In this document: in pieces, positions 20,548 to 29,851 of the stretch
How the letters are laid out: each line of letters opens with the position of its first letter
How positions within the stretch are numbered: the first letter of the stretch is position 1
DNA from: Anaerobacterium chartisolvens
GTDB taxonomy: Bacteria > Bacillota > Clostridia > Acetivibrionales > DSM-27016
Reading direction: 5' to 3'
DNA length: 60,969 nucleotides
NCBI RefSeq assembly: GCF_003337415.1
Contig: NZ_QPJT01000017.1
Location: forward strand, 1-60,969
Made by a program: the position numbers and the translations under genes
The notes under the pieces: generated by a model
The model's database searches: none
What the model was told of the DNA's origin: nothing
The model's input: only the letters and a program-made list of their open reading frames with translations

Positions 20548-21744
20548 TTACTTAATTTCTCTTCCCCCGTCGCCTATGTCCGATACATAGAACTCGGCGT
20601 TATGCCCTATTCTCTTAAAATACGCTTCCCCCACTTCATTAATGAACCTTTCGACGGAATCCTCCGCTACAATGCTTACAGTGCAGCCTCCAAAGCCCGC
20701 CCCTGTCATTCTTGAGCCTATAACACCATCTATTTTAACAGCCTCCTCCACTAAGGTGTCAAGCTCCTCCCCGGTAACCTCGTAAAGATATTTTAATGAG
20801 TCATGGGACTGGTTCATGTACTCCCCGAATTTCTTTATGTCTCCCTGCTTTAAAGCCTCAACGGACAGCAGCACTCTGTCATCCTCGCATATAACATGCT
20901 CTACCCTTTTTCTTACAACCTCATCCTTTATAAGCAGCTTGTGTGCTTCAAACTGCTTGCGTGAAATCTCTCCAAGACAGCTTGCCTCCGGCAAGGCCTG
21001 CTTTAAAAGCTCCAGCCCCGCTTCACATTCCGCCCTTCTTTCATTGTATTTAACAGCCGCAAGGCTTCTTTTCTTCTTTGTGTTCGACAGTACAATCTTA
21101 AAGCCCTTGATATCGAGCGGAACATAATTATAGCTCAAATCCCTGCAGTTCAAAAATATGGCATTGTCCGCCTTGCCCATTGCCGAAGCAAACTGATCCA
21201 TTATACCACATTTTACGCCTATAAAATTATTTTCGGCAAGCTGGCTTATTTTTGCCATTTCGACCATGTCAATCTCTTTGGAAATTGAGCTTGCCTCATT
21301 TCCAAGGGTTGCAAGGGTCAGTGCCGTCACTACCTCAATGGCCGCCGAGGACGACAACCCGCTTCCTAACGGCACGGTATCATGAAAAAGTATATCGCAG
21401 CCTATAAGCTTATATCCCGCCTTCTGAAGCTCATCCGCCACTCCGAGCTGGTAATTTCCCCATTTTATACTTCTGAATTTATCCAGCTCGTCTAAAGACG
21501 CGGTAACCATCACTCCGGGAAGATCGGTAGCAGTAAGGCTTATCCTTCTGTCATTCCTCCTTCTTACCACTACGGTAGAAGCTAATGTTAGTGCCGCAGG
21601 GAAAACAAAGCCCCCGTTATAGTCAGTATGCTCTCCTATCAAGTTTACTCTTCCGGGAGAAGAAAATACCCTCAGGCCGGCAAGCCCGCTTTCATCTCCG
21701 CCGTATATTTCAATAAACCTTTGCTTAAGCTCTTGTACCGTCAT
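20548..21744 (-). CDS. galK: Galactokinase
   Basis: A 398-residue GHMP kinase that phosphorylates galactose to galactose 1-phosphate. The galactokinase signature GRVNLIGEHTDYNGG lies near residues 31-45 and the GHMP ATP loop LGSGLSSSAA near 120-130. The C-terminal motif RMTGAGFGGC completes the family set. The start overlaps the galT stop by 4 bp and follows AAAGGAGG. Confidence 0.96.
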   Translation of the reverse strand: MTVQELKQRFIEIYGGDESGLAGLRVFSSPGRVNLIGEHTDYNGGFVFPAALTLASTVVVRRRNDRRISLTATDLPGVMVTASLDELDKFRSIKWGNYQLGVADELQKAGYKLIGCDILFHDTVPLGSGLSSSAAIEVVTALTLATLGNEASSISKEIDMVEMAKISQLAENNFIGVKCGIMDQFASAMGKADNAIFLNCRDLSYNYVPLDIKGFKIVLSNTKKKRSLAAVKYNERRAECEAGLELLKQALPEASCLGEISRKQFEAHKLLIKDEVVRKRVEHVICEDDRVLLSVEALKQGDIKKFGEYMNQSHDSLKYLYEVTGEELDTLVEEAVKIDGVIGSRMTGAGFGGCTVSIVAEDSVERFINEVGEAYFKRIGHNAEFYVSDIGDGGREIK

Positions 21745-22730
21745 TTTACTTCCTCCTTTCCCATTTTTTCAATAAACCTTTCATGAGCCTGCCTTAGCTC
21801 CTGTGCCTTCTCTTCCGGCGCAGTAGGATTGCAGTGCGCCCATACGCCTGTTTCACTCGACGCATTGAATTTTTGCTTGTCCGCCGATCTCATCGGAGGA
21901 AAGAACTCAATATGAAAATGATAATAATCACTGAAATCTCCGCTGTTTACCGGTGCCTGATGCATACACATCATATAAGGAAAATGTGTGTCAAATAATG
22001 AGTCCAAGGTGCCTACCGCCTCTTTTACAGCCTTTGCAAGGCTATACCTTTCAGCCTCGTCAAACTGATCAAGGCTTTGTTTATGGCCCTTGCTGGCTAC
22101 ATATATGCCGTAAGGATATTCTACAAAAAAGGGGAGGAATACAATAAAATGCTCGTTTTCAAAAATCACTCTTCCGCCCTGTCTTTTCTCATCGCTTAGC
22201 ATATCGCAGATAAGGCAGGACTTATGCCCGTCATAGTGTTCTCGGCAGGCCTCCAGCTCAAGCTGAATCTTTTTGGGTATAAACGAATAGCCGTATATCT
22301 GACCGTGGGGATGCGGCATTGTCACACCTACAGCCTCGCCCCTGTTTTCAAATATAAAGACGTACTTTATATTTTCATCCTTTTTTATTTCAATAAATCT
22401 CTCAGTCCAGAGATCCACAAGCTTCTTAATATGTCCATCGGAGAGTTCCGGCAGTGTTATTGTATGCTCGGGAGAATACAGTATAACCTCGCACTTTCCA
22501 TATGCCTCCGCCGTTTTGTACAAATCTGTCGCTACGTCATCAGGTACAGGAGGATTTTGGGATAATGCCGGAAAGTCATTGTCATACTTATACACATCAT
22601 AGCTGTCAGGAACCTTCCCTGAACCGGGGCAAAAGGGACACCAGTCTTTAGGCATCTGAGGCCTGTTCTGGCGATGAGAAGCAATCATTACCCAATCCTT
22701 TATTAACGGATGCCAGCGTAATTCTGCCAT
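21741..22730 (-). CDS. galT: Galactose-1-phosphate uridylyltransferase
   Basis: A 329-residue enzyme that exchanges UMP between UDP-glucose and galactose 1-phosphate. The active-site motif HPHGQ is visible in the middle of the protein, with the catalytic second histidine. Zinc-ligand cysteines (CPFC, early) match the family. It is the first gene of the gal operon, divergent from an AraC regulator with 166 bp between starts. ATG follows AGGAAGGTG. Confidence 0.95.
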   Translation of the reverse strand: MAELRWHPLIKDWVMIASHRQNRPQMPKDWCPFCPGSGKVPDSYDVYKYDNDFPALSQNPPVPDDVATDLYKTAEAYGKCEVILYSPEHTITLPELSDGHIKKLVDLWTERFIEIKKDENIKYVFIFENRGEAVGVTMPHPHGQIYGYSFIPKKIQLELEACREHYDGHKSCLICDMLSDEKRQGGRVIFENEHFIVFLPFFVEYPYGIYVASKGHKQSLDQFDEAERYSLAKAVKEAVGTLDSLFDTHFPYMMCMHQAPVNSGDFSDYYHFHIEFFPPMRSADKQKFNASSETGVWAHCNPTAPEEKAQELRQAHERFIEKMGKEEVK

Positions 22731-22896
22731 TTAAAAAACACCTTCCTCAATGTATTAATAATTTTTTATGCTTCGATTTGTTTTCTCTACATTAACATTA
22801 TAAAATTTAAATGCTTAAAGGTAAATGGAGGCATGTTATAAAAATATGTTATAATGTTGTATTATATAGTTATAATACTTTTATTCGAGGTTTTAC

Positions 22897-23718
22897 ATGC
22901 TGGAAAAAATTTATATCAATCATCCCGACTATACAGATTTAAATATGTACAGATGTGGTATAGAGGATTGCAAGCCGGGTCATTCATGGGGCCCTGCCCT
23001 CCGGGATCACTTCCTCATACATTATATACTTGAGGGAAAGGGGAGCTTTCAGCTTGGCCCCAATACCTATTATCTGGAAAAAGGGCAGGGCTTCCTTATG
23101 CCTCCAAACGTAATTGCACATTACCGGGCGGATGAGGAAGCCCCCTGGAGCTATGGCTGGGTGGGCTTTCATGGTATTAAGGCTGAAGCCTATCTTCGAC
23201 GCGCAGGACTTTCCGCACACTCTCCGATATTTACCTGCGCGGGATATGATTTTATGAAGGACTGCCTTATGCGGATGATAGCCACTAAAAACCTTGCAAG
23301 GGGAAGGGAAATAAGGCTTTTAGGGCTTCTTTACATTTTTCTTTCTCAGCTTATTGAGGTTTCACCTCAGCGCAGGGATATTGATAAGAATGAAAACAAA
23401 AGGGAGGGCTATATAAAAAAAGCGGTGGAGTTCATAGCAATGAACTACTGGGGAGAGCTTAGCATACATGAAATGGCGCATTACGTCGGGCTTGACAGGA
23501 GCTACCTCTACTCTATCTTCAAGGAAAATCTCAATATGTCGCCTCAGGAATTTCTCATCAGCTACAGAATTGAAAAGGCTTGCGAGCTTATGGAGAATCA
23601 TGACCTGTCAATAGGGGACATATCCCGCTCGGTAGGGTATAATGATCCCCTGCTGTTCTCCAAAACCTTCAAAAAGATAAAGGGGATGTCCCCAAGACAG
23701 TACAGGAATGAACGATGA
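22897..23718 (+). CDS. AraC-family transcriptional regulator
   Basis: A 273-residue activator-type regulator. The N-terminal AraC-like cupin (residues about 20-150, with HYILEGKGSFQLG) senses a sugar. The C-terminal double helix-turn-helix (about 170-270) ends in the family signature IGDISRSVGYNDPLLFSKTFKKIKGM..QYR. It is divergent from galTKE, so it is the best candidate regulator of galactose use, although this is context only. ATG follows GAGGTTTTAC. Confidence 0.9.
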   Translation: MLEKIYINHPDYTDLNMYRCGIEDCKPGHSWGPALRDHFLIHYILEGKGSFQLGPNTYYLEKGQGFLMPPNVIAHYRADEEAPWSYGWVGFHGIKAEAYLRRAGLSAHSPIFTCAGYDFMKDCLMRMIATKNLARGREIRLLGLLYIFLSQLIEVSPQRRDIDKNENKREGYIKKAVEFIAMNYWGELSIHEMAHYVGLDRSYLYSIFKENLNMSPQEFLISYRIEKACELMENHDLSIGDISRSVGYNDPLLFSKTFKKIKGMSPRQYRNER

Positions 23719-23800
23719 CATATTATATAGAATTTATCAGAAATGTTAGATTTGTATCTTGACAATAGATACAAATACAAGCATAATAGAATATGCAAAT

Positions 23801-23877
23801 GACGGATTAGCTCAGTTGGTTAGAGTACTTGCTTGACATGCAAGGGGTCACTGGTTCGAATCCAGTATTCGTCACCA
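23801..23877 (+). tRNA. tRNA-Val (anticodon GAC)
   Basis: A complete cloverleaf. The acceptor stem is GACGGAT/ATTCGTC with one G-T wobble, the D arm is GCTC/GAGT, the anticodon stem is CTTGC/GCAAG with loop TTGACAT, and the T arm is ACTGG-TTCGAAT-CCAGT. Anticodon GAC is at 23835-23837, and CCA is encoded. The gene stands alone, 82 bp after the AraC gene. Confidence 0.96.
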
Positions 23878-23972
23878 TTGATAAATTGGGTATGCGGAGA
23901 AAATTCTGCATACTCTTTTTTATCTGTTTCTACAGAAAATAAAGGCTTGTGCAATAGGCACTTTCAAATAAG

Positions 23973-24012
23973 AAAGCCCCGGCAAAGCACTAAAGCTTAT
24001 TCCCGGGACTTT
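23973..24012 (-). terminator. Terminator of the RNase J gene
   Basis: Arms at 23973-23982 and 24003-24012 (AAAGCCCCGG / CCGGGACTTT) with T-richness on both sides, immediately beyond the rnj stop codon. Confidence 0.65.
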
Positions 24013-24019
24013 TTATCCG

Positions 24020-25678
24020 CTATATTTCCATAATTATTGGAAGTATCATAGGATTTCTTTTGGTCTTATGGTATAAATAGTCACGTAAGATATCCTTAAT
24101 GGTGTTTTTTATCAGCAGGCAGTTTTTCCCTTGGCATTTGGCAATAGCCTCCTTGCAAACCTGCTTTACTTCATCCATAAACGCCTCCGATTCCCGCATG
24201 TAAACAAAGCCTCTTGAAATGATATCAGGCCCTGTAATAATGCCGGAGGTTTCCTTCTGTATTGTAAGAACTACAATAATCAACCCATCCTCCGATAGGT
24301 GCTTTCTGTCCCTTAAAACGACGTTTCCGACATCCCCTATGCCCAGTCCGTCAACAAGCACCTTCCCAGACGGAACAGTCCCTCTTATACGGGCTTCACT
24401 GGAATTTATCTCAAGAACCTGCCCTATTTCCATGATCAGAGTTCTCTCCTTTTCCATTCCAAGACCCTGAGCGAGGTTGGCATGCTGCCTTAAGTGCCTG
24501 TATTCTCCATGCACCGGGAGAAAAAATTTAGGATTTACAAGCCTGTGCATAAGCTTAAGCTCCTCTTGACATGCGTGCCCCGAAACGTGAATATCGGCAA
24601 GCGCCTCATATATAACATCGGCACCTTTTCTGAACAGCTCGTTGATTACCCCGGATACCGATTTTTCATTTCCGGGAATAGGAGTGGCAGAAATAACCAC
24701 AAGATCTCCCGGAGCTATTTCTACCTGCCGGTGAGCCCCCAGTGCCATTCTGGTAAGCGCGGACATGGGCTCTCCCTGACTTCCCGTTGAAACAATAACA
24801 AGCTGCTCGGGCCTGTAGTTTTTTATCTTATCAATATCCACAAGCATACCCTCAGGCACAGTCAGGTATCCCAGCTCTATTGCCTTATTGCTGACATTAA
24901 CCATGCTTCTTCCGCAAATGGCCACCTTCCGGCCGTATTTGGCTGCGGCGTTTACCACCTGCTGAACCCTGTGAATATTTGATGCAAAGGTAGCAACAAG
25001 TATTCTGCTCCTCGCATTCATGAATATCTCTTCAAAGGTTTCTCCCACTGTTCTTTCCGACATGGTGTACCCGGGCCGCTCAACATTTGTGCTGTCGCAC
25101 ATCAGCAGCATAACACCCTTTTTCCCCAGCTCCGCAAAGCGTGCCAAATCTATTGACTCTCCTGAAATAGGCGTATAATCCACCTTAAAATCCGAGGTGT
25201 GGACAACTATTCCTATAGGTGTGTGAATTGCCAGTGCCACAGCATCTGCTATGCTGTGAGTGGAGCGTATGAATTCAACTCTGAAAACACCAAGATTTAT
25301 GGTCTGTCCCTGCGTTACCGTCTGCAGGTGGCATTTTGAAAGCATTCCGTGCTCTTCAAGCTTGTATTCCAGCAAGCCCAGTGTAAGTCTGGTTCCATAG
25401 ACGGGAACGTTCACATCTCTGAGTACATATGGAAGCGCTCCTATATGGTCCTCATGCCCATGAGTTAAAACAATTCCCTTTACGCGCTCTTTATTCTTAG
25501 CCAGATATGTAGTATCCGGCAGCACCAGATCTATTCCCAGCATTTCATCATCGGGAAACGCCATGCCGCAGTCCACCACAATAATGTCTTCCCCATACTC
25601 GAATACCGTAATATTTTTCCCAATCTCTCCGAGCCCTCCAAGGGGAATGATTTTAAGTTTTTTTCTACCCTTTGCCAC
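24020..25678 (-). CDS. rnjA: Ribonuclease J
   Basis: A protein of about 552 residues combining 5'-3' exonuclease and endonuclease activity in mRNA decay and rRNA maturation. The metallo-beta-lactamase signature THGHEDHIGALP is near residue 72, the beta-CASP motifs follow (DSTNVERPG, STGSQGEP), and the distal HVSGHACQEELKLM motif completes the site. The open frame extends to 25795, but the GTG at 25678 is chosen: it lies behind AGGAGGGTTATA and gives the usual start VAKGRKKLKIIPLGG. The paralogue number (J1 or J2) cannot be told from the sequence. Confidence 0.93.
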   Translation of the reverse strand: MAKGRKKLKIIPLGGLGEIGKNITVFEYGEDIIVVDCGMAFPDDEMLGIDLVLPDTTYLAKNKERVKGIVLTHGHEDHIGALPYVLRDVNVPVYGTRLTLGLLEYKLEEHGMLSKCHLQTVTQGQTINLGVFRVEFIRSTHSIADAVALAIHTPIGIVVHTSDFKVDYTPISGESIDLARFAELGKKGVMLLMCDSTNVERPGYTMSERTVGETFEEIFMNARSRILVATFASNIHRVQQVVNAAAKYGRKVAICGRSMVNVSNKAIELGYLTVPEGMLVDIDKIKNYRPEQLVIVSTGSQGEPMSALTRMALGAHRQVEIAPGDLVVISATPIPGNEKSVSGVINELFRKGADVIYEALADIHVSGHACQEELKLMHRLVNPKFFLPVHGEYRHLRQHANLAQGLGMEKERTLIMEIGQVLEINSSEARIRGTVPSGKVLVDGLGIGDVGNVVLRDRKHLSEDGLIIVVLTIQKETSGIITGPDIISRGFVYMRESEAFMDEVKQVCKEAIAKCQGKNCLLIKNTIKDILRDYLYHKTKRNPMILPIIMEI

Positions 25679-25795
25679 TATAACCCTCCTATTGCTATTT
25701 ACACTTAAAGTGTTGACACATTTATATATTTTTAATACATTTCTCTCCGCATCGACTGCCGCCCCTGTCAAACAGCAAATGACATGGCCTGACAT

Positions 25796-26049
25796 AATAT
25801 TGTACAGTATGCCATATTATTTATATTGTGCTATTCAAATAATACCACACACCGGTTCCTTTGGCAAACCACAACTCACCGCCGTATTTAAAGATTTCTT
25901 ATTAATTTTAATATTCTGCCGGCAGATACAGCCTTGTTTTTTGTCGAAATATTGTTGCCGCAACAACCGTCACGTAAAAGCTTTATTATATGAATACAGA
26001 ACAAATTTTATTTGCAGGAGGAATGAGATATGGATTATTATATAATATG
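25796..26049. other. Intergenic region with a 5' gene fragment cut by a foldback element
   Basis: AT-rich DNA upstream of RNase J. At its right end, AGGAGG (26018-26023) and ATG at 26030 open a good translation start, but after six codons the frame enters the foldback element at 26050 and stops at 26080. This looks like the stump of a + strand gene. Confidence 0.4.
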
Positions 26050-26245
26050 TAGCGATAAAGATTTTACATGGAGGATATAACTTGATGGAAGAAATTTTTT
26101 TGACCCGTAAGGAATACATCTAAGAAAAGTGCCTGATGACAGACCCGGGAGACATTTCCCCGCAAGGCATCTTTTCGTTGCTATTAAAAATTTCTGTAAG
26201 CAATTATATCCTCTATGTTTGTAAAATCTTTATCGCGTCCTATAT
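26050..26245 (+). mobile_element. 196-bp foldback element (MITE-like), copy 1
   Basis: The element is repeated in the same orientation at 39012-39207 with 8 differences in 196 bp. The ends are inverted repeats (GCGATAAAGATTTTACA / TGTAAAATCTTTATCGC). Nested inside are AGAAATTTTT / AAAAATTTCT and AAAAGTGCCT / AGGCATCTTTT, so the whole element folds into one long interrupted hairpin. It includes a 12-residue ORF at 26085-26123 (MEEIFLTRKEYI) preceded by GGAGGATATAACTTG. There is no transposase. It lies between RNase J and the GH43 gene. Confidence 0.85.
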
Positions 26246-26301
26246 GAAAGCATGTCTCGCAAAGGATATTTTTTCTTTACTTTTGTTTTATGCACCCCTT
26301 T

Positions 26302-27801
26302 TCATACTGCTTCATATCTAAAATTGCGGAAATCTGCATATCCGCCTATTTCTTTTTCTGCATAATAGAATATTCCTATACGATACCCCGTAAAAACATC
26401 CAAGGTATAGAGCATATGCAGATTGCTTCCGATTTTCGTCCACCCTATGCCATCTTTAGAGAAATAAAACATAGCCATATCCCTGCTATTTTCAAAATCA
26501 AAAGCAATCTTTAAGAAAATACACTCTCCCGCCAGTAAAGCATATTCCTCGTCTCTCTGCTGCACGTCGGAATCTTTTTTAGCGATGACAATTCTTTTTG
26601 AACCGCTATCGTCAGCTTTTACTCCCACTATCCCATAGTTGCTTTGGAACGCCGCAAGTCCGGCATAATCTCCGGCTTTCATTCCTTCCGTTTCCAATTC
26701 TACAGTAAAAGCACATTTGGGACCGGCAGTTCTTTGGGTTAATGTATTTCTGGCCGACAAAATATCCTTGGCCAGAGATTGCGTCCGTAACCGCAAATAT
26801 CCGGGATGCTCAACAAACGACCAGCAGCCTCTTTCAGCATTGTGGTTCCATTGCCACCGTAAATCCATTTTATCTTCATCATGATTAAAGCTGTCACTTA
26901 TTATCAGTGGTTTAGCCTCATACCTCTCAAACGGTATATCAAAGCTTTCAGGCACCTTTCCGTCTATACCCGGCACCGGCCATTCATTGCTCCATGAAAC
27001 GGGAAGCAAATATGGAATCCTTCCGACAGCTCCATGATCCTGAAACAGAATGGAATACCATTTACCGTCAGGCGTATCAATTATAGCTCCTTGAGCAATT
27101 CCCTGATTGTGATAACCCATATCATCATCAAGAAGAATCTTTCTCTCATATTCTCCCAAAAGGTCTTTTGAACGGTAGCATATTACGCGTCTTCTCCCAT
27201 GTCCATCACTTGGCCATTCAATGAATAGAAGATAATAATATCCGTTTATCCTGTATGCCCTGCATCCCTCACAACGCAACCGCATATTTTCGGACGGAGT
27301 ACTAAAAAGGAGCTGATTTATGCCCCCCTCTTTCACTCCCGACAGATCATCCTTTAACTCAGCTATTCTGACATCTCCGCAATTATAAATTAAATACGGC
27401 TTGCCATTATCGAACAGAAAAGACATGTCGTGATAAATGCCTTCAATTACATATCTATTCCAGCCGCTTTTTTCTATATCATCAGTGTAATAAATATAGG
27501 TCCTGTGCATATCATTGCATACAAAACACGCATAATACATCCCCTGATAATATTTCAGACTGGTAGCCCACTGACCCTTTCCGTATGCGTTCTTTCCATT
27601 TTTTAGCTGGTAAATGTCGTTATCCTCAATAATATCAAATATATACGAAACAATTTCCCAGTGGCACAAATCCTTTGATTTCAAGATTGGGCCTCCGGGC
27701 GTCACAAACATAGTTGTAGTTACCATATAAAATGTATCACCAACACGTATAACATCAGGATCTGGGAAATCAGCCCATATGATAGGATTTTGAACCCTCA
27801 T
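26302..27801 (-). CDS. GH43 beta-xylosidase / arabinofuranosidase (cytoplasmic)
   Basis: A 499-residue five-bladed beta-propeller glycosidase plus C-terminal concanavalin-like domain (about 320-499). The catalytic base is in IIWADFPDPD near residue 10, and the acid in the RCEGCRAYRINGYYYL segment. There is no signal peptide, so it should act on imported xylo- or arabino-oligosaccharides. The ATG at 27801 is chosen for AAGGAGAAG at ideal spacing; an upstream start at 27918 adds 39 atypical residues. It is the most distal gene of the locus, separated from DUF6171 by a 150-bp inverted-repeat region. Confidence 0.88.
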   Translation of the reverse strand: MRVQNPIIWADFPDPDVIRVGDTFYMVTTTMFVTPGGPILKSKDLCHWEIVSYIFDIIEDNDIYQLKNGKNAYGKGQWATSLKYYQGMYYACFVCNDMHRTYIYYTDDIEKSGWNRYVIEGIYHDMSFLFDNGKPYLIYNCGDVRIAELKDDLSGVKEGGINQLLFSTPSENMRLRCEGCRAYRINGYYYLLFIEWPSDGHGRRRVICYRSKDLLGEYERKILLDDDMGYHNQGIAQGAIIDTPDGKWYSILFQDHGAVGRIPYLLPVSWSNEWPVPGIDGKVPESFDIPFERYEAKPLIISDSFNHDEDKMDLRWQWNHNAERGCWSFVEHPGYLRLRTQSLAKDILSARNTLTQRTAGPKCAFTVELETEGMKAGDYAGLAAFQSNYGIVGVKADDSGSKRIVIAKKDSDVQQRDEEYALLAGECIFLKIAFDFENSRDMAMFYFSKDGIGWTKIGSNLHMLYTLDVFTGYRIGIFYYAEKEIGGYADFRNFRYEAV

Positions 27802-27861
27802 TTTATAGCTTCTCCTTTTCCTTTTAACACTATATAAATTCGGATATAAACTATCTAAAAA

Positions 27862-28011
27862 GAATGTAAAATAATTTCCGGAAGAATAATTTCCCCGGAA
27901 TACGTGACCGCGCTGCAATTTAGGCTAACTAAAGTCACAAGCGTCTTCTACAGGTATACATGCTTCTGTAGTTAGAGTAGAAATTATTCTGGAGGATATT
28001 ATTTTACATCC
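27862..28011. repeat. 150-bp inverted-repeat (foldback) element
   Basis: Arms of about 32 bp at 27862-27894 and 27980-28011 are inverted copies with a few mismatches (GAATGTAAAATAATTTCC versus GGATGTAAAATAATATCC, read from each end). AATTTAGGCT at 27916 also pairs with AGCCTAAATT at 28031. No gene lies inside. It may be a second MITE type or a regulatory hairpin in the GH43 leader. Confidence 0.55.
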
Positions 28012-28039
28012 TCTGTTATCCCATATGCAAAAGCCTAAA

Positions 28040-28321
28040 TTATATAGGACTCCATCTTTTCCGTTTTGACAGCGGGCACCCCGCATCCGCAAGCTTTGCC
28101 CTGATTCGGATAAAGCATCCGCATTGCAGGCAGGTCACCCCAAATTCAAGATATTTGCAGTCCCTGCATTGCGACAGCCTGTACTCATAGGTGCTATCGT
28201 CAACAAGCCTTATCTTTTTTATCTTAGTCAGCTTGTCAATGGCTTCATTAATCTGTTGCTCTGAAATTTGTGTATGTGTGCTTATGTTTTCCGAGCAGCT
28301 TTTGCATTTCACTTCCATCAT
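28040..28321 (-). CDS. Small cysteine-rich protein, DUF6171-like
   Basis: A 93-residue protein. Four CxxC-type pairs (CKSC, CRDC, CLQC and a late C) suggest zinc binding. The middle is a short helical segment. The ATG at 28321 follows GAGGTGATTTTT. It lies 24 bp after GH51 in the same direction and is probably co-transcribed. Its function is unknown. The family name is recalled from pattern only. Confidence 0.6.
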   Translation of the reverse strand: MMEVKCKSCSENISTHTQISEQQINEAIDKLTKIKKIRLVDDSTYEYRLSQCRDCKYLEFGVTCLQCGCFIRIRAKLADAGCPLSKRKRWSPI

Positions 28322-28345
28322 AAAAATCACCTCAAAAAACCCGCT

Positions 28346-29824
28346 TTATACAATTTCCAGAACAACCACCGACTTTGGAGGAATTCTGCACTTAACGCCG
28401 TTGCTTTCTATTGCGGCATCATTAAACACTTTAATTTCAACCTGATTTCCGTCTTCAAACGTGTTTAATGAATTCATTTCTTCCGCTGTAAGAATTTTTC
28501 CGCTTACACTCTGTACCGCCGTTCCTCTTATATCAATATCAATTTCCGAATCCTCCCGGTGGTTGAGATTACAAATAGAAACATGGATTTTCCCCTCCCT
28601 GTCCAGAGATGAGGAAACACTAAGCTGCGGGATTTTATCCCCATTATACGTATATTCGGAATTCTCAAGCTCAACTGCCAGAAGCTGTGCATCCTGATGC
28701 ACCTTATACATGTCAAAGACATGGTATGTGGGAGTTAAAAGCATTTTATCCCCCTCAGTCAGAATTACCGCCTGCAGGACATTAACCGTCTGTGCTATGT
28801 TTGCCATTTGCACCCTATCACAGTGGTTATTGAAAACATTCAGGTTTATCCCGGCAACCAGCGCATCCCTAAGAGTATTCTGCTGATACAAAAAGCCGGG
28901 ATTGGTGCCCGGTTCCACGTCATACCATGTACCCCACTCATCCACTATCAGCCCAACCTTCTTTTCCGGGTCATACTTATCCATTATGGTGCTGTGCCCG
29001 GCCACAAGCTCCTCCATATATAACGTGCGCTTAAGTGTATTGAACCAGTCCTCCTCGCCAAACACTGTTGCAGATCCCTTTACCGTATTGAATTCACCCG
29101 GCACGGTATAATAGTGTAAGCTGAGCCCCTGCATAAAACGGCCGGCTTCTTTCATCAGAACCTCCGTCCATCCATAGTCCGAAACATTTGGCCCGCATGC
29201 AATCTTGAAAACAACATTTTTGCCGAAGTTTCTGACATAGGTGGCATATCTTTTGTACAAATCCGCATAATATTCAGGCCGCATGTTTCCCCCGCAGCCC
29301 CAGTTTTCATTGCCAATTCCGAAGTATTTCAGCCCCCACGGCTCTTCCTTCCCATTCTCCCTTCTTAAATCAGCCATCGGGGATTTCCCGTCAAAAGTCA
29401 TGTATTCTATCCATTGCTGCATTTCCCTTACTGTTCCGCTTCCCACATTTCCACAGATATATGGTTCAGCACCAATCATTTCACATAGCTCTAAAAATTC
29501 ATGAGTACCAAAATGATTATTTTCTACCACACCGCCCCAATGAGTATTTATCATATACGGCCTTTTATCCCTGGGCCCTATTCCGTCCATCCAATGATAT
29601 TCATCTGCAAAACAGCCTCCCGGCCATCTTAAAACAGGTATTTTCATGTTTTTCAGCGCTTCCACAACATCTGTCCGAAAACCGTTTATATTCGGAATCT
29701 CCGAATCTTCTCCAACCCATATTCCCTCGTATATGCACCTTCCCAGATGCTCCGAAAAATGCCCGTAAATATTCTTGTTTATTTTCCCCTTTTTAATATC
29801 CGCATTCAATACCATTTTTGCCAT
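28346..29824 (-). CDS. Alpha-L-arabinofuranosidase GH51
   Basis: A 492-residue enzyme that removes alpha-linked arabinose from arabinan and arabinoxylan oligosaccharides. The GH51 acid/base is Glu173 in GNENWGCGG and the nucleophile Glu296 in DEWGTW. N-terminal [17 protein letters not shown] is the family hallmark. There is no signal peptide. ATG 29824 and TTG 29830 are both behind AGGAGG; the ATG is chosen. It sits between the GH43-like and DUF6171 genes in a minus-strand cluster. Confidence 0.94.
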   Translation of the reverse strand: MAKMVLNADIKKGKINKNIYGHFSEHLGRCIYEGIWVGEDSEIPNINGFRTDVVEALKNMKIPVLRWPGGCFADEYHWMDGIGPRDKRPYMINTHWGGVVENNHFGTHEFLELCEMIGAEPYICGNVGSGTVREMQQWIEYMTFDGKSPMADLRRENGKEEPWGLKYFGIGNENWGCGGNMRPEYYADLYKRYATYVRNFGKNVVFKIACGPNVSDYGWTEVLMKEAGRFMQGLSLHYYTVPGEFNTVKGSATVFGEEDWFNTLKRTLYMEELVAGHSTIMDKYDPEKKVGLIVDEWGTWYDVEPGTNPGFLYQQNTLRDALVAGINLNVFNNHCDRVQMANIAQTVNVLQAVILTEGDKMLLTPTYHVFDMYKVHQDAQLLAVELENSEYTYNGDKIPQLSVSSSLDREGKIHVSICNLNHREDSEIDIDIRGTAVQSVSGKILTAEEMNSLNTFEDGNQVEIKVFNDAAIESNGVKCRIPPKSVVVLEIV

Positions 29825-29851
29825 ACGCAAATTCTCCTCCTAAGCACCTGA

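Noticed and set aside
26050-26245. Considered as a riboswitch leader for the GH43 gene
   Set aside because: The same element lies at 39012, next to an unrelated gene start, and has terminal inverted repeats; that fits a mobile element better. It is also on the opposite strand from GH43.
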